30,180 nt of DNA, from positions 1-30,180 of the forward strand of contig CAZGDR010000024.1 of NCBI GenBank assembly GCA_964524755.1, in the 5' to 3' direction. Shown here piece after piece: positions 1 to 7,533 of this stretch. This DNA is from JAQVOO01 sp964524755. GTDB lineage: Bacteria; Spirochaetota; Spirochaetia; Sphaerochaetales; Sphaerochaetaceae. The position numbers and the translations under genes are program-made. The notes under the pieces were generated by a model. The model did no database searches. It saw nothing but the letters and a program-made list of their open reading frames with translations, and was not told the DNA's origin. Numbering within the stretch: the first letter of the stretch is position 1; each line of letters opens with the position of its first letter.

Positions 1-1688
1 TCCTTTACGATGAGAATGTCTCCCTTTATCTCCTGCACAACTTCAAGCGCATCATAGAGGTTTGACGTACTCGGAATGCAGATGTTCTTGCGATTGACCA
101 GATTGCCAATGAGGTCGTTCTGGTCAGGCTTGGCAGTGTACAGTTCCTTGTAGCTGATAGTTCCCAAGACATCTTGGCCATCAATTACAGGAAGAACTCC
201 TAATTCATGTTTGTGCATCAGAGCAAGTGTCTCCTTCACACTTGTTTTAGAACTACAAGAGATAATGGGAGTTTTCATGATATCCCCAACTGAGATTTCC
301 TTGAAAGTAGAAATCCGCTTATCAAACTGAATGTTTATACCCCGTCTTGTTAGCTTTTTGGTATACATAGTCTCCTTGTATAATAATTTTGCCACAAAAT
401 GGGAGATTACGGCTCCTAGCATAAGAGGAAGCATGATTTCGTAGTTTCTTGTCATTTCAAAGATCATGATGATGGAGGTGAGTACACCACCGGTGACTCC
501 TGAGACCATCGCGGCCATTCCAACGATAGCATAAGCCGCCACCGATCCTATCGAGCCTGGGAAAAGAAAGTTACCGACAACACCCAAGGCTCCACCAAGG
601 GCCGCTCCTAAGAAAAGAGACGGTGCAAAAATACCTCCAGATCCTCCAGCACCTAACGTAACCGTGTTCGCTATAATCTTAAGAACAACGAGGACCAACA
701 ACACGAGCAAGGTTTGCATCTCATTTGCAAGTATTGCATTCATGAAGTCATCCCCAGCCCCAAAAAGGTAGTATGAACCGAACAAATTGAGAGAGAGCAA
801 ACCAATCGAACCGACAATGACTCCCCCTATCAGAGCTTTGAAGATTGAGGGGATCTTGAGATTATCAAAAAAATCTTCCACAAAATAGACTGCATGGATA
901 AAGGCGATTGAAAGCAATCCAGCTGCTACGCCCAACAAAGCGTATAACAACAACTCATAGGAAGAGATCATGACATATTGGGGTATGACGAAAGCTGGAT
1001 AAACTCCTAGAATCATTGTAGAAATGAATGTAGCGATGATGGATGCGATAACCATGGGCATAATGGTCATGATGCTATATTCAGGAATTATCAGCTCAAG
1101 GGCAAACATTACTCCACCGATAGGAACGTTGAATGTTGCGCCGATACCTCCTGCAGCTCCCGCTCCAACTAGGATGATAGTTTCACGGGGACTGAGATTA
1201 AAGATTTGACCGAGGGTTGAACCAAAGGATGAGCCTACCTGCACAATAGGTCCTTCCTTTCCTACCGACCCTCCACTTCCAATGGTGATTGCTGAGGCAA
1301 TTGTTTTAATAATAGCAACCACAGGCCTGATTTTACCCTTATCTTCAGATACTGCTAGCATCACCTCGGGTACGCCATGACCTTTGGCTTCAGGAGCCCA
1401 TTTTTCTGTCATGAAGTTTGCCAAGGCGATACCTATCACAGGAACAAAGATTACCAGCTTGCCCCATGGAGACAGCCCTGTAGTGTGTTTGAATGAGAGT
1501 TTTCCTAAAAACAGCAAGTTGTGGAAAAAATTTATCAGATACCGTAACCCGACAGCACCAAAACCAGCCACGACTCCGACAAGTACACACAAGAAACTCA
1601 AGTATATGGTTCTTACAATCTGTTTGTTTTCCTTATGTGCAATCCTAGTATAGGTTTGAGAATTTCCCGGTTGCGATTGTTCGCTCAT
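1..1688 (-). CDS. ClC-family chloride channel/transporter with CBS pair (partial, 3' end outside window)
   Basis: The reading frame is open from an ATG at 1688 to the window edge, giving about 562 residues without a stop. Residues 25-430 or so are hydrophobic and carry the three ClC anion-path motifs: GHGVP (about 103-107), GKEGP (143-147, with the external gating glutamate E145) and GIGATFNVP (about 181-189). The C-terminal part, encoded by about 1-360, reads as a CBS pair, a cytoplasmic nucleotide-sensing module. The protein should conduct or exchange chloride across the inner membrane. At the place of the internal proton glutamate of the E. coli exchanger there is Leu (FALELI, about 196-201). 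An AGAGGA ribosome site lies upstream, and a TGGACA-17-TACAAT promoter is at 1751-1779. The gene is truncated only by the window. Confidence 0.93.
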   Translation of the reverse strand, partial: MSEQSQPGNSQTYTRIAHKENKQIVRTIYLSFLCVLVGVVAGFGAVGLRYLINFFHNLLFLGKLSFKHTTGLSPWGKLVIFVPVIGIALANFMTEKWAPEAKGHGVPEVMLAVSEDKGKIRPVVAIIKTIASAITIGSGGSVGKEGPIVQVGSSFGSTLGQIFNLSPRETIILVGAGAAGGIGATFNVPIGGVMFALELIIPEYSIMTIMPMVIASIIATFISTMILGVYPAFVIPQYVMISSYELLLYALLGVAAGLLSIAFIHAVYFVEDFFDNLKIPSIFKALIGGVIVGSIGLLSLNLFGSYYLFGAGDDFMNAILANEMQTLLVLLVLVVLKIIANTVTLGAGGSGGIFAPSLFLGAALGGALGVVGNFLFPGSIGSVAAYAIVGMAAMVSGVTGGVLTSIIMIFEMTRNYEIMLPLMLGAVISHFVAKLLYKETMYTKKLTRRGINIQFDKRISTFKEISVGDIMKTPIISCSSKTSVKETLALMHKHELGVLPVIDGQDVLGTISYKELYTAKPDQNDLIGNLVNRKNICIPSTSNLYDALEVVQEIKGDILIVK

Positions 1689-1750
1689 AATGATATATCC
1701 TCTTATTTTCCCGAATTAAATATAGGGGGTTTGTTGTAACCAGATATGTC

Positions 1751-1779
1751 ATTGTAAAATCAATCAAGATAAATGTCCA
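1751..1779 (-). promoter_or_regulatory. Predicted sigma-70 promoter of the ClC gene
   Basis: On the minus strand the sequence shows a TGGACA -35 element (1774-1779) and TACAAT -10 element (1751-1756) separated by 17 bp. Each differs from consensus at one base. The leader would be about 55 nt. Confidence 0.6.
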
Positions 1780-1794
1780 TGAAAGCGGTAAATC

Positions 1795-1846
1795 ATAGAA
1801 AAAGCTGCCTAGAAACAGGGCCACCGCCCTCCTATTTTAGGCTATC
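1795..1846 (-). terminator. Probable Rho-independent terminator after the MATE-TetR operon
   Basis: Read on the minus strand, GCCTA and AGGGC arms pair with GCCCT and TAGGC around a GGTG loop, with an unpaired bulge inside the stem. AGCTTTTTC follows. It lies about 60 bp past the TetR stop codon. The internal mismatch lowers confidence. The rest of the 1689-1904 gap holds only the ClC promoter and leader. Confidence 0.5.
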
Positions 1847-1904
1847 TATCACAGTTAAGGTCTTCTTTTTAAACGGCGTTAGCCCATATTTTCCACCATC
1901 CTTA

Positions 1905-2465
1905 CTATCTGAAAAACCCCACTATCCCACTATATAGATATTCTATGTTTCTAGCCTTATCATTCGGGTAATAATCAACTAACATAGTTACGTTGATAAG
2001 GAGAGAATAGACTACCTTATCGAGTATGTTCTCATCATCTTCAAATTGTTTACTTATCTTGATATCTTCAAATATTGCTTTAACATTACTCACTATTTTG
2101 TTTTCAATTATTTCTATAGATTTATTGCCTTTTAAATCTTTTACTTTACGAACTTGGATGCCCATACATCTTCTATCTAAAACATCCTCATATATAAGTG
2201 TTAGAGAAGATTTTATTTTTTCTTCTTTATCTAGGTCTTGACTTAGTAACTCATCTAATTTTTCAAACGTCTTATTCCAGCTCTTTTCCAACACGGCAAA
2301 ATATAATTCATTTTTATTGGGAAAATAATTATAGAGTGTCCCAACTGCTATACCTGCTCTTTTAGAGATATCTTTCATATTTACTTGGTCATATCCCTTT
2401 TCATGAAACAACTCTTTGGCTGATAGAAAAATCCTATCGTCTACATTAGGTATTAATTTTGGCAT
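1905..2465 (-). CDS. TetR/AcrR-family transcriptional repressor
   Basis: The 186-residue protein has a classical TetR N-terminus: a first helix at about 9-25, then a helix-turn-helix at about 30-50 (MKDISKRAGIAVGTLYNYF) followed by NKNELY. The C-terminal two thirds is a helical ligand-binding domain of no recognised subtype. It starts inside the end of the MATE pump gene (13-bp overlap), so the two are translationally coupled. It very probably represses its own operon by binding the 35-bp palindrome at 3929-3963 and is released by a substrate of the pump. The gene is more AT-rich than the flanking core genes, with frequent ATA and AGA codons, suggesting acquisition by transfer. Confidence 0.9.
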   Translation of the reverse strand: MPKLIPNVDDRIFLSAKELFHEKGYDQVNMKDISKRAGIAVGTLYNYFPNKNELYFAVLEKSWNKTFEKLDELLSQDLDKEEKIKSSLTLIYEDVLDRRCMGIQVRKVKDLKGNKSIEIIENKIVSNVKAIFEDIKISKQFEDDENILDKVVYSLLINVTMLVDYYPNDKARNIEYLYSGIVGFFR

Positions 2466-3907
2466 GGATCTTCTCCTAGTAGCTCTGCATTTGCACTCTC
2501 TTCAATCGAAATTTCTTTTTTAATTGAATATGCAAAAAAGGCTGTTAAAATAATTGAAAGGATATCTGCTACGGGTTGTGCGGTCATAACACCGGCTAAG
2601 CCTGCTGGCATTTTATAGGGGAATACATGTATCACCCATGCCAATTGAGTACTATAGGTTTCAAATAGACTTGGGAAAAGGAGAAGTAAAGGTATAAAGA
2701 AAAGCCCTTGCCTTACAAGTGCTAAAATTGCGGCTTGCTTTCCTTTTCCAAAACTTTGGAACAATCCTGTATGTATCATCATGTACCCTACCAATGGTAG
2801 AAATATATTATAGGCTAGCAAATTATTTACGCCATATTCGATCACCTCTATATTAGTTGAAAATATTTTCATTAATTGCTCTGGAATCAATAAAAATATC
2901 ACTAGAGCTATACATCCAAATGACATCATCCATCTGATTGATATACGTAAGCCTTCTCTAACTCTTCCATAATTCCTTGCACCATAATTATAGGCTGCAA
3001 ATGGTTGAAATCCCTGATTATATCCCATCATTACAAATAATGGGATCATTGTTATTTTAAGTGTAATCCCTATCGATGCAAGCGCACTTTCTCCATACGC
3101 TGATGCAGCCACATTTTGTAGGCTAAAGGCCATACTAGATAAAAATTGCATAAAGAACACAGGCAACCCAATCTTAAAGATCTCTTTATATATCTCACTT
3201 TCCCTACTAATATTCTTACGGCTCATCGTTACATATGAACTCTTACCAATAAAGTATTTGAGCAGGTAAACTGTAGATACTAACTGCCCGAGTACAGTTG
3301 CTATAGCAGCTCCCTCAAGTCCCAAGTTAAACGTAAACATACATATTGGATCGAATATGATATTTAAAACTGCACCAATAATTAAGGCGTTCATACTATA
3401 TCTTGTGTTGCCTTCTGCTCGTATTATGTTATTCAAAGTCATATTTATGATGGTAAATAGAGCCCCTCCTACAATCCAAGATGAATAACTTTTCCCTGGT
3501 ATTAATACTAATGCAGTCGCTCCCATAAGTTTTAATATGGGCCCCAAAAATAATAAGATAAGCACGGTAACCAGTGCAGCTATAATTATTGCTAGTAAAA
3601 GAGCTGTAGAGGCTGTTTTGTCAGCTTTTTCTTTTTCTCCAGCACCTAAACTTCTAGAAACATATGAACCTGCTCCCACTCCTAACATTTGCCCGATAGC
3701 TGCCAGAATCATAAATAACGGGAATGCTACAGATACAGCTCCCATAGCGGCAGTATCATGTAGCATTCCTACAAATAATGTATCTACAAAATTATAAACA
3801 GCATTAATTATTGTTGCTATTATAGTTGGGATAGCGAGTGTCAAAAGGGTCTTTTTGAGAGGCCCCTCTGCCATTAGCGCAGCTCGATTATTCTTGTTGT
3901 TGCTCAT
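2453..3907 (-). CDS. MATE-family multidrug/cation efflux pump
   Basis: The 484-residue protein is strongly hydrophobic, with about 12 membrane segments in two halves, as usual for MATE pumps of the NorM/MepA/DinF type. The first segment region (LAIPTIIATIINAVYNFVDT) with the following FVG is typical. Such inner-membrane transporters export organic cations or drugs using a Na+ or H+ gradient. The start ATG at 3907 has a GGGAGA ribosome site. The C-terminal codons overlap the TetR gene, a regulator-pump pair common in Firmicutes. The substrate cannot be read from the sequence. AT-rich composition sets this pair apart from the rest of the window. Confidence 0.92.
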   Translation of the reverse strand: MSNNKNNRAALMAEGPLKKTLLTLAIPTIIATIINAVYNFVDTLFVGMLHDTAAMGAVSVAFPLFMILAAIGQMLGVGAGSYVSRSLGAGEKEKADKTASTALLLAIIIAALVTVLILLFLGPILKLMGATALVLIPGKSYSSWIVGGALFTIINMTLNNIIRAEGNTRYSMNALIIGAVLNIIFDPICMFTFNLGLEGAAIATVLGQLVSTVYLLKYFIGKSSYVTMSRKNISRESEIYKEIFKIGLPVFFMQFLSSMAFSLQNVAASAYGESALASIGITLKITMIPLFVMMGYNQGFQPFAAYNYGARNYGRVREGLRISIRWMMSFGCIALVIFLLIPEQLMKIFSTNIEVIEYGVNNLLAYNIFLPLVGYMMIHTGLFQSFGKGKQAAILALVRQGLFFIPLLLLFPSLFETYSTQLAWVIHVFPYKMPAGLAGVMTAQPVADILSIILTAFFAYSIKKEISIEESANAELLGEDPCQN

Positions 3908-3928
3908 TTATTTTTCTCCCAATATATA

Positions 3929-3963
3929 GTGAACCTTGATTCACTTAGTGAATGACGGTTCAC
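3929..3963. promoter_or_regulatory. 35-bp nested palindrome, probable TetR operator
   Basis: GTGAACC (3929-3935) mirrors GGTTCAC (3957-3963), and ATTCAC (3939-3944) mirrors GTGAAT (3948-3953), all sharing one exact centre at 3946. The four half-sites resemble GTGAAY. The palindrome overlaps the -10 region and transcription start of the MATE promoter, so a bound repressor would block the polymerase. Two nested dimer sites would fit cooperative binding as seen with QacR-like TetR proteins. Confidence 0.8.
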
Positions 3964-3990
3964 CATAATTGTAAAAATGATTAAAGTCAA
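3962..3990 (-). promoter_or_regulatory. Predicted sigma-70 promoter of the MATE-TetR operon
   Basis: On the minus strand TTGACT (3985-3990) is followed after 17 bp by TATGGT (3962-3967). The -10 touches the edge of the palindromic operator. The rest of the gap to the tRNA (about 3991-4181) shows no other convincing feature. Confidence 0.6.
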
Positions 3991-4181
3991 GTTTGGAAGA
4001 TTGCCAGTCGATCCACATAAAGGTTCATCTATAAACCACATTCTCCTGCTAATAAAAATGTATTTTATAATTTTCATAGTCATTTAGGGGTCACTTTCCA
4101 TGAGACTTTTTAGCATTGCATGGAGGGCCAACCTCTAAAGAGATATAATTAACTAAATTATCTATATGAGTTTATGAGATT

Positions 4182-4265
4182 TACCCAGAACAAGATTTGA
4201 ACTTGCACAGCCTTGCGGCCACTAGGACCTGAACCTAGCGCGTCTACCAATTCCGCCATCTGGGC
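4182..4265 (-). tRNA. tRNA-Leu (anticodon CAG)
   Basis: The minus strand folds as an 84-nt class II tRNA. The acceptor arm GCCCAGA pairs with TCTGGGT (one G-T wobble), with discriminator A. The anticodon stem CTAGG/CCTAG encloses loop TTCAGGT, anticodon CAG, which reads CUG. A long variable arm follows, and the T loop is TTCAAAT. CCA is not encoded. It stands alone, with its 3' end facing the AT-rich MATE-TetR segment. Confidence 0.96.
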
Positions 4266-4373
4266 GCATCGAGACTATAACGCAGGGATTCATTATTTGT
4301 CAACGCATTGCCGATTGCTAAATTAATTCGTAAATTGCTTATATATCTCTTTAAGATATAAGGAAGGTACGAT

Positions 4374-4862
4374 ATGAAAGTAACATTTGCAGGAAATCCC
4401 GTAGAATTAGTTGGAACAGAAATACATATAGGCGACACAATTGCCAACTTCACCGCTGTAAAAAATGATCTTAGTCCATTTAATCTTACCGACGTAAAAG
4501 GGAAAAAACTTATTCTCGCTGTACCATCTCTAGACACCTCCGTCTGTGATGCAGAAGTACGACGCTTCAACAAAGAAGCAACTAAAATCAAAGATGTTAG
4601 CGTCATTGTTGTTTCTATGGACCTCCCCTTCGCTCAGGCTCGTTGGTGCGGAGCTGCTGGGGTAGAAAATGTCACTACTGTCAGTGACTACAAAGACCGT
4701 AATTTTGCCCATACCTTTGGGGCCTATTTACCTAATGTTGGTCTCATTGCTCGCTCAGTCTTCTTGCTGGACAAAAATAATAAAGTCACCTACGTCGAAT
4801 ATGTTCCAGAGGTAACCAACCACCCAGACTATGAAGCTGCACTAAAAGCAGCTCGCGCATAG
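4374..4862 (+). CDS. tpx: Thiol peroxidase (atypical 2-Cys peroxiredoxin)
   Basis: This 162-residue thioredoxin-fold peroxidase reduces H2O2 and alkyl hydroperoxides at the expense of thioredoxin. The N-terminus (VTFAGNPVELVG, GDTIANF) is typical of Tpx. The peroxidatic cysteine lies in PSLDTSVCD (C58) and the resolving cysteine in RWCGAAG (C92), the spacing of the Tpx subfamily. Length matches the family. The start has an AAGGAAGG ribosome site about 8 nt upstream. It is monocistronic, between tRNA-Leu and a strong terminator at 4886-4922. Such an enzyme suits an anaerobe or microaerophile facing brief oxygen exposure. Confidence 0.96.
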   Translation: MKVTFAGNPVELVGTEIHIGDTIANFTAVKNDLSPFNLTDVKGKKLILAVPSLDTSVCDAEVRRFNKEATKIKDVSVIVVSMDLPFAQARWCGAAGVENVTTVSDYKDRNFAHTFGAYLPNVGLIARSVFLLDKNNKVTYVEYVPEVTNHPDYEAALKAARA

Positions 4863-4885
4863 TAAGCCCGTTATCTCGTTATACC

Positions 4886-4922
4886 CCCGGATTACACTTT
4901 CTCGTAATCCGGGATTTCTTTT
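4886..4922 (+). terminator. Rho-independent terminator of tpx
   Basis: A perfect 10-bp stem CCCGGATTAC/GTAATCCGGG (4886-4895 with 4904-4913) with an 8-nt loop is followed by ATTTCTTTT. Confidence 0.88.
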
Positions 4923-4948
4923 ACACACTCGTAATATGCCTACTTACT

Positions 4949-4977
4949 CTGACACCAAGAAATACTGGGTGTATTAA
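4949..4977 (+). promoter_or_regulatory. Possible promoter of the ymdB-rpoN operon
   Basis: CTGACA (4949-4954), a 17-bp spacer and TATTAA (4972-4977) form a moderate sigma-70 match. An ACACC/GGTGT inverted repeat (4952-4956 and 4968-4972) frames the spacer and might be an operator. The leader to the 5107 start would be about 120 nt. No riboswitch fold was recognised in it. Confidence 0.35.
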
Positions 4978-5106
4978 AGATATAAAACTCTTATTACGTA
5001 GCACTTACTGCGTACAAAACCACCATAATTCTCAATTTAGATAAAGCTCTTGGTGATTGGTGCCTCTAAACTTGAAAAAGGTTGCAAAGACAACTACAGT
5101 GTGAGC

Positions 5107-5919
5107 ATGAGTATTCGAATTCTTTTTCTTGGAGAAATTGTTGGCCGTCCTGGTATCCACGCCTTAAAAGGGGGATTGAAACCTTTAAAGGAGTCTCGTG
5201 AGATTGATTTTGTTGTGGCCAATGGAGAAGGGGCGACGAATGGGTATGGATTGGGGAAAAATCATGCCTTACAAATCCTCAAACTTGGCGTAGATCTCCT
5301 CATGACTGGTGAGAAAACTTATTACAAGAAAGATATGGTGGAATATATAACCAAGAACCCTAAAATAATGAGGCCTGCTAATTATCCTCTAGGGAACCCT
5401 GGACGAGGATATCGAATTTTTGATATCAAAGAGAAAAAAGTGGCTTTCATTAACCTTTTAGGGAATGCCGATTTTCCTCGAACACACCTCGCCAATCCAT
5501 ACCACGTAGCTAACGCACTCATTGAAAAATTAAAAGAAGAAACACCACTCATCTGCCTCCAATTTCATGCAACTACCACAGCAGAAAAACAGACTATGGC
5601 TTACCATATAGCTGGAAGAACAGCTGCTATGATAGGCACCCATACAAAAGTCCTCACATCTGATGCTAGAATCTTAGATGGAGGGACAGCCATAATCACC
5701 GACATAGGAATGTGCGGTAGCACTGAAAGTGTCGGGGGCTTTAAATCTGACATTGAGATTGAACGCTTTTTAACCCAAGTGCCTTCCCGAGCACAGGAAT
5801 CTTGGGGTAAAATTGAATTGCAAGGGGTAATTATCGATATCGATGATACGGGCAAGGCCACAACTATTGAACTTCTCCGTCAGCCTGTTGATTCCCCTGA
5901 AGAACAAAATGTATCGTAA
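5107..5919 (+). CDS. YmdB-family (TIGR00282) metallophosphoesterase-like protein with altered metal site
   Basis: The 270-residue protein aligns along its whole length with the YmdB family (cyclic-nucleotide phosphodiesterases such as B. subtilis YmdB). Visible family blocks are ILFLGEIVGRPG, VVANGEGATNGYG, GVDLLMTGEKTYYKK, FHATTTAEK, IGTHTKVLTSDARIL and TDIGMCG. However, most residues that bind the two metals in the family differ: Asp to E10, Asn of NGEN to G42, Asn-His of GNH to E69-K70, and the second His of THTH to K181. E41, H154 and H179 are kept. It may be a pseudoenzyme or use another chemistry. The ATG at 5107 is chosen because the family begins there; upstream in-frame TTG and GTG codons exist and the ribosome site is weak. 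First gene of the lpt-rpoN operon. Confidence 0.85.
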   Translation: MSIRILFLGEIVGRPGIHALKGGLKPLKESREIDFVVANGEGATNGYGLGKNHALQILKLGVDLLMTGEKTYYKKDMVEYITKNPKIMRPANYPLGNPGRGYRIFDIKEKKVAFINLLGNADFPRTHLANPYHVANALIEKLKEETPLICLQFHATTTAEKQTMAYHIAGRTAAMIGTHTKVLTSDARILDGGTAIITDIGMCGSTESVGGFKSDIEIERFLTQVPSRAQESWGKIELQGVIIDIDDTGKATTIELLRQPVDSPEEQNVS

Positions 5920-5928
5920 GGAGCCATT

Positions 5929-6354
5929 ATGTACGAACAAGCTTCTGTTATTTCTATACGAGAAGATGGGATGGTTACTGTCTCATGTCAAACACCTAGT
6001 TGTGAAAACTGTAAAGCAGGCGCGTTTTGTGGCACTAGAGACAAAAACTTCATTGCCTATAATGCTACAGAGACAAACCTCACCGTAGGCGATACTGTGG
6101 AACTTTTCTTACCCTCAGGTAAGACCGTGTTAGCCGGCTTTATGACCCTCTTAGTTCCCGTACTCCTCTTTCCTGTGGGTTATTACTTACCCGTACTATT
6201 CAACTCTGGAGTCCAAGAGGGAATACGAGCTATCGGTGGTATCGTAGGTATTGCAATTGGATTTTTAATAAGCCGCACATTCTCCAAGCTTAAAGAAAAA
6301 GAGTATACACCAGAGATTACACGAATCATCCAAGCAGAGGAAAAAATGTCGTAA
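5929..6354 (+). CDS. RseC/MucC-family membrane protein
   Basis: The 141-residue protein has the RseC layout: a short N-terminal soluble domain with a cysteine cluster C20-X4-C25-X2-C28-X5-C34, then two membrane helices (about 66-88 and 100-118) and a short charged tail. RseC-type proteins are linked to SoxR reduction, sigma-E control or Rnf-type electron transfer; the cysteines are thought to bind a metal cluster or act in redox. A strong AAGGAG site precedes the start, 9 bp after the ymdB-like stop. Its stop overlaps the lptC start by 1 bp. No rsx/rnf genes are in the window, so its partner is unknown. Confidence 0.8.
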   Translation: MYEQASVISIREDGMVTVSCQTPSCENCKAGAFCGTRDKNFIAYNATETNLTVGDTVELFLPSGKTVLAGFMTLLVPVLLFPVGYYLPVLFNSGVQEGIRAIGGIVGIAIGFLISRTFSKLKEKEYTPEITRIIQAEEKMS

Positions 6355-6914
6355 TGGACACTAAGAGAAAATTTGGTAGATTCTTCATGCTCATGATGAC
6401 CTCATTTTTTCTCTTCACTGCATGCTCATTTGCTCCAGAAAACACCTTAAATTCGACACGCCCTGCCGATTTTCCCGATATGAAACTAGAAAACACCCGC
6501 TATCTCCTCGGTTTGGAAGGGTTACAACCTATCCAAATTCATGCAGCAATAATAGAAATTTATCAGGAAAGTCAACAAGCTTTTATTACCGAGGCCTCTT
6601 TTACTCAACACGATGAACAAGGCCACCTTATATTCTCGGGTACATTTGGCTTTGCAATAATTGATACCGATACCAACAACCTCGTTATGTCTAAAGGCGT
6701 TTATATCGAAAATCACCAAAATATCTTTACTATCGAAGCTGATCAACTCGACTGGGATAATGAAGAACGTATTGCAATTGGCGAACGTGACACGTTAGTA
6801 ACACTGACCTTGCACGAACATGATATACTACAGGGAACTGGATTCACAGGTGATTTAAAAACAGCCACTTTTGAATTCCTAAAAATGGAAAAAGGGAGAC
6901 TACACTATGAATAA
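6354..6914 (+). CDS. LptC-like lipoprotein of the lipid (LPS) export ABC system
   Basis: The 186-residue protein starts with a basic then hydrophobic leader ending FTAC (C24), a spirochaete-style lipobox, so it is probably a lipoprotein. The rest is beta-rich and fits the LptC fold: a bitopic or anchored periplasmic protein handing lipid from LptB-LptFG to LptA. Sequence alone is weakly conserved. The call leans on the position immediately before an OstA/LptA-like gene and lptB, with which it overlaps. lptF and lptG are not present in the window. Confidence 0.72.
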   Translation: MDTKRKFGRFFMLMMTSFFLFTACSFAPENTLNSTRPADFPDMKLENTRYLLGLEGLQPIQIHAAIIEIYQESQQAFITEASFTQHDEQGHLIFSGTFGFAIIDTDTNNLVMSKGVYIENHQNIFTIEADQLDWDNEERIAIGERDTLVTLTLHEHDILQGTGFTGDLKTATFEFLKMEKGRLHYE

Positions 6915-7533
6915 AAAACTATTACTGATTATGATTGCCTTCATGTGTGTAGCACTCCTCCCTGCAGCCGATCCCATCACCTTTAAGGGAGGCTACACTC
7001 GTGCTGTGATGCGTGAAGGACGTGAAACGATTCTGTTATCACAAGGTGCCGTGGTCTCCTCTGGAAGCATCCAATTTGAAGCTCAGACGATTGAACTTAT
7101 TGGTCCAAACGCCAGATATTTAGTCGGCACTGGTTCAGTACGCATTACTGATACTGAAAACAACCTTATTATTAACTCTACAGGCATCTCATTTGACCGT
7201 GAGACCGAACAGTTATTGGTTGATGGTTGGGTAGAAATACAAGACCTCAAAAATGAAATAATTGCATCGGGAGCCTATCTCTCCTACAATCGAATCGACG
7301 GCTTGCTTCAGTTACAAATTGCTGCCAAGTTATTACGTCATACTGAATCTGGTCCCATGATCTGTCGTGCTGATCACATTGAATACAATAGAGAATTGAT
7401 GCAATTGTCGTTGTTAGGTAACTCCTCAGTTAATTGGAAAGGTGATGTGTACCAAGCCGCAGTAACAACAATAGACTTGGAAACGGAAGAGATTTTGATG
7501 GAAGGAGCTATTGAGGGGACCGTACATGGTTAA
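6907..7533 (+). CDS. lptA: LptA/OstA-like periplasmic lipid-bridge protein
   Basis: The 208-residue protein has a signal peptide (MNKKLLLIMIAFMCVALLPAAD, cleavage probably after PAA). It is then made of repeating short beta strands as in OstA/LptA proteins, which form the beta-jellyroll bridge carrying LPS-like lipid from inner to outer membrane. Repeated patterns such as LIINSTGISFDRETEQLLVDG are typical. Translation overlaps lptC by 8 bp and lptB by 8 bp. Presence of the cluster implies an outer-membrane glycolipid, although many spirochaetes lack classical LPS. Confidence 0.8.
   Translation: MNKKLLLIMIAFMCVALLPAADPITFKGGYTRAVMREGRETILLSQGAVVSSGSIQFEAQTIELIGPNARYLVGTGSVRITDTENNLIINSTGISFDRETEQLLVDGWVEIQDLKNEIIASGAYLSYNRIDGLLQLQIAAKLLRHTESGPMICRADHIEYNRELMQLSLLGNSSVNWKGDVYQAAVTTIDLETEEILMEGAIEGTVHG

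Noticed and set aside
1700..4265. Integrative element with att repeats at tRNA-Leu
   Set aside because: No integrase gene and no copy of the tRNA 3' end found on the other side of the AT-rich segment.
4374..4606. Minus-strand open frame of 120 codons over 4244-4606
   Set aside because: It spans tRNA-Leu and the start of tpx antisense; both are certain features.
5050..5106. Longer YmdB-like start at TTG 5050
   Set aside because: The family begins at MSIRILFLG (5107); the extension resembles nothing and has no ribosome site.
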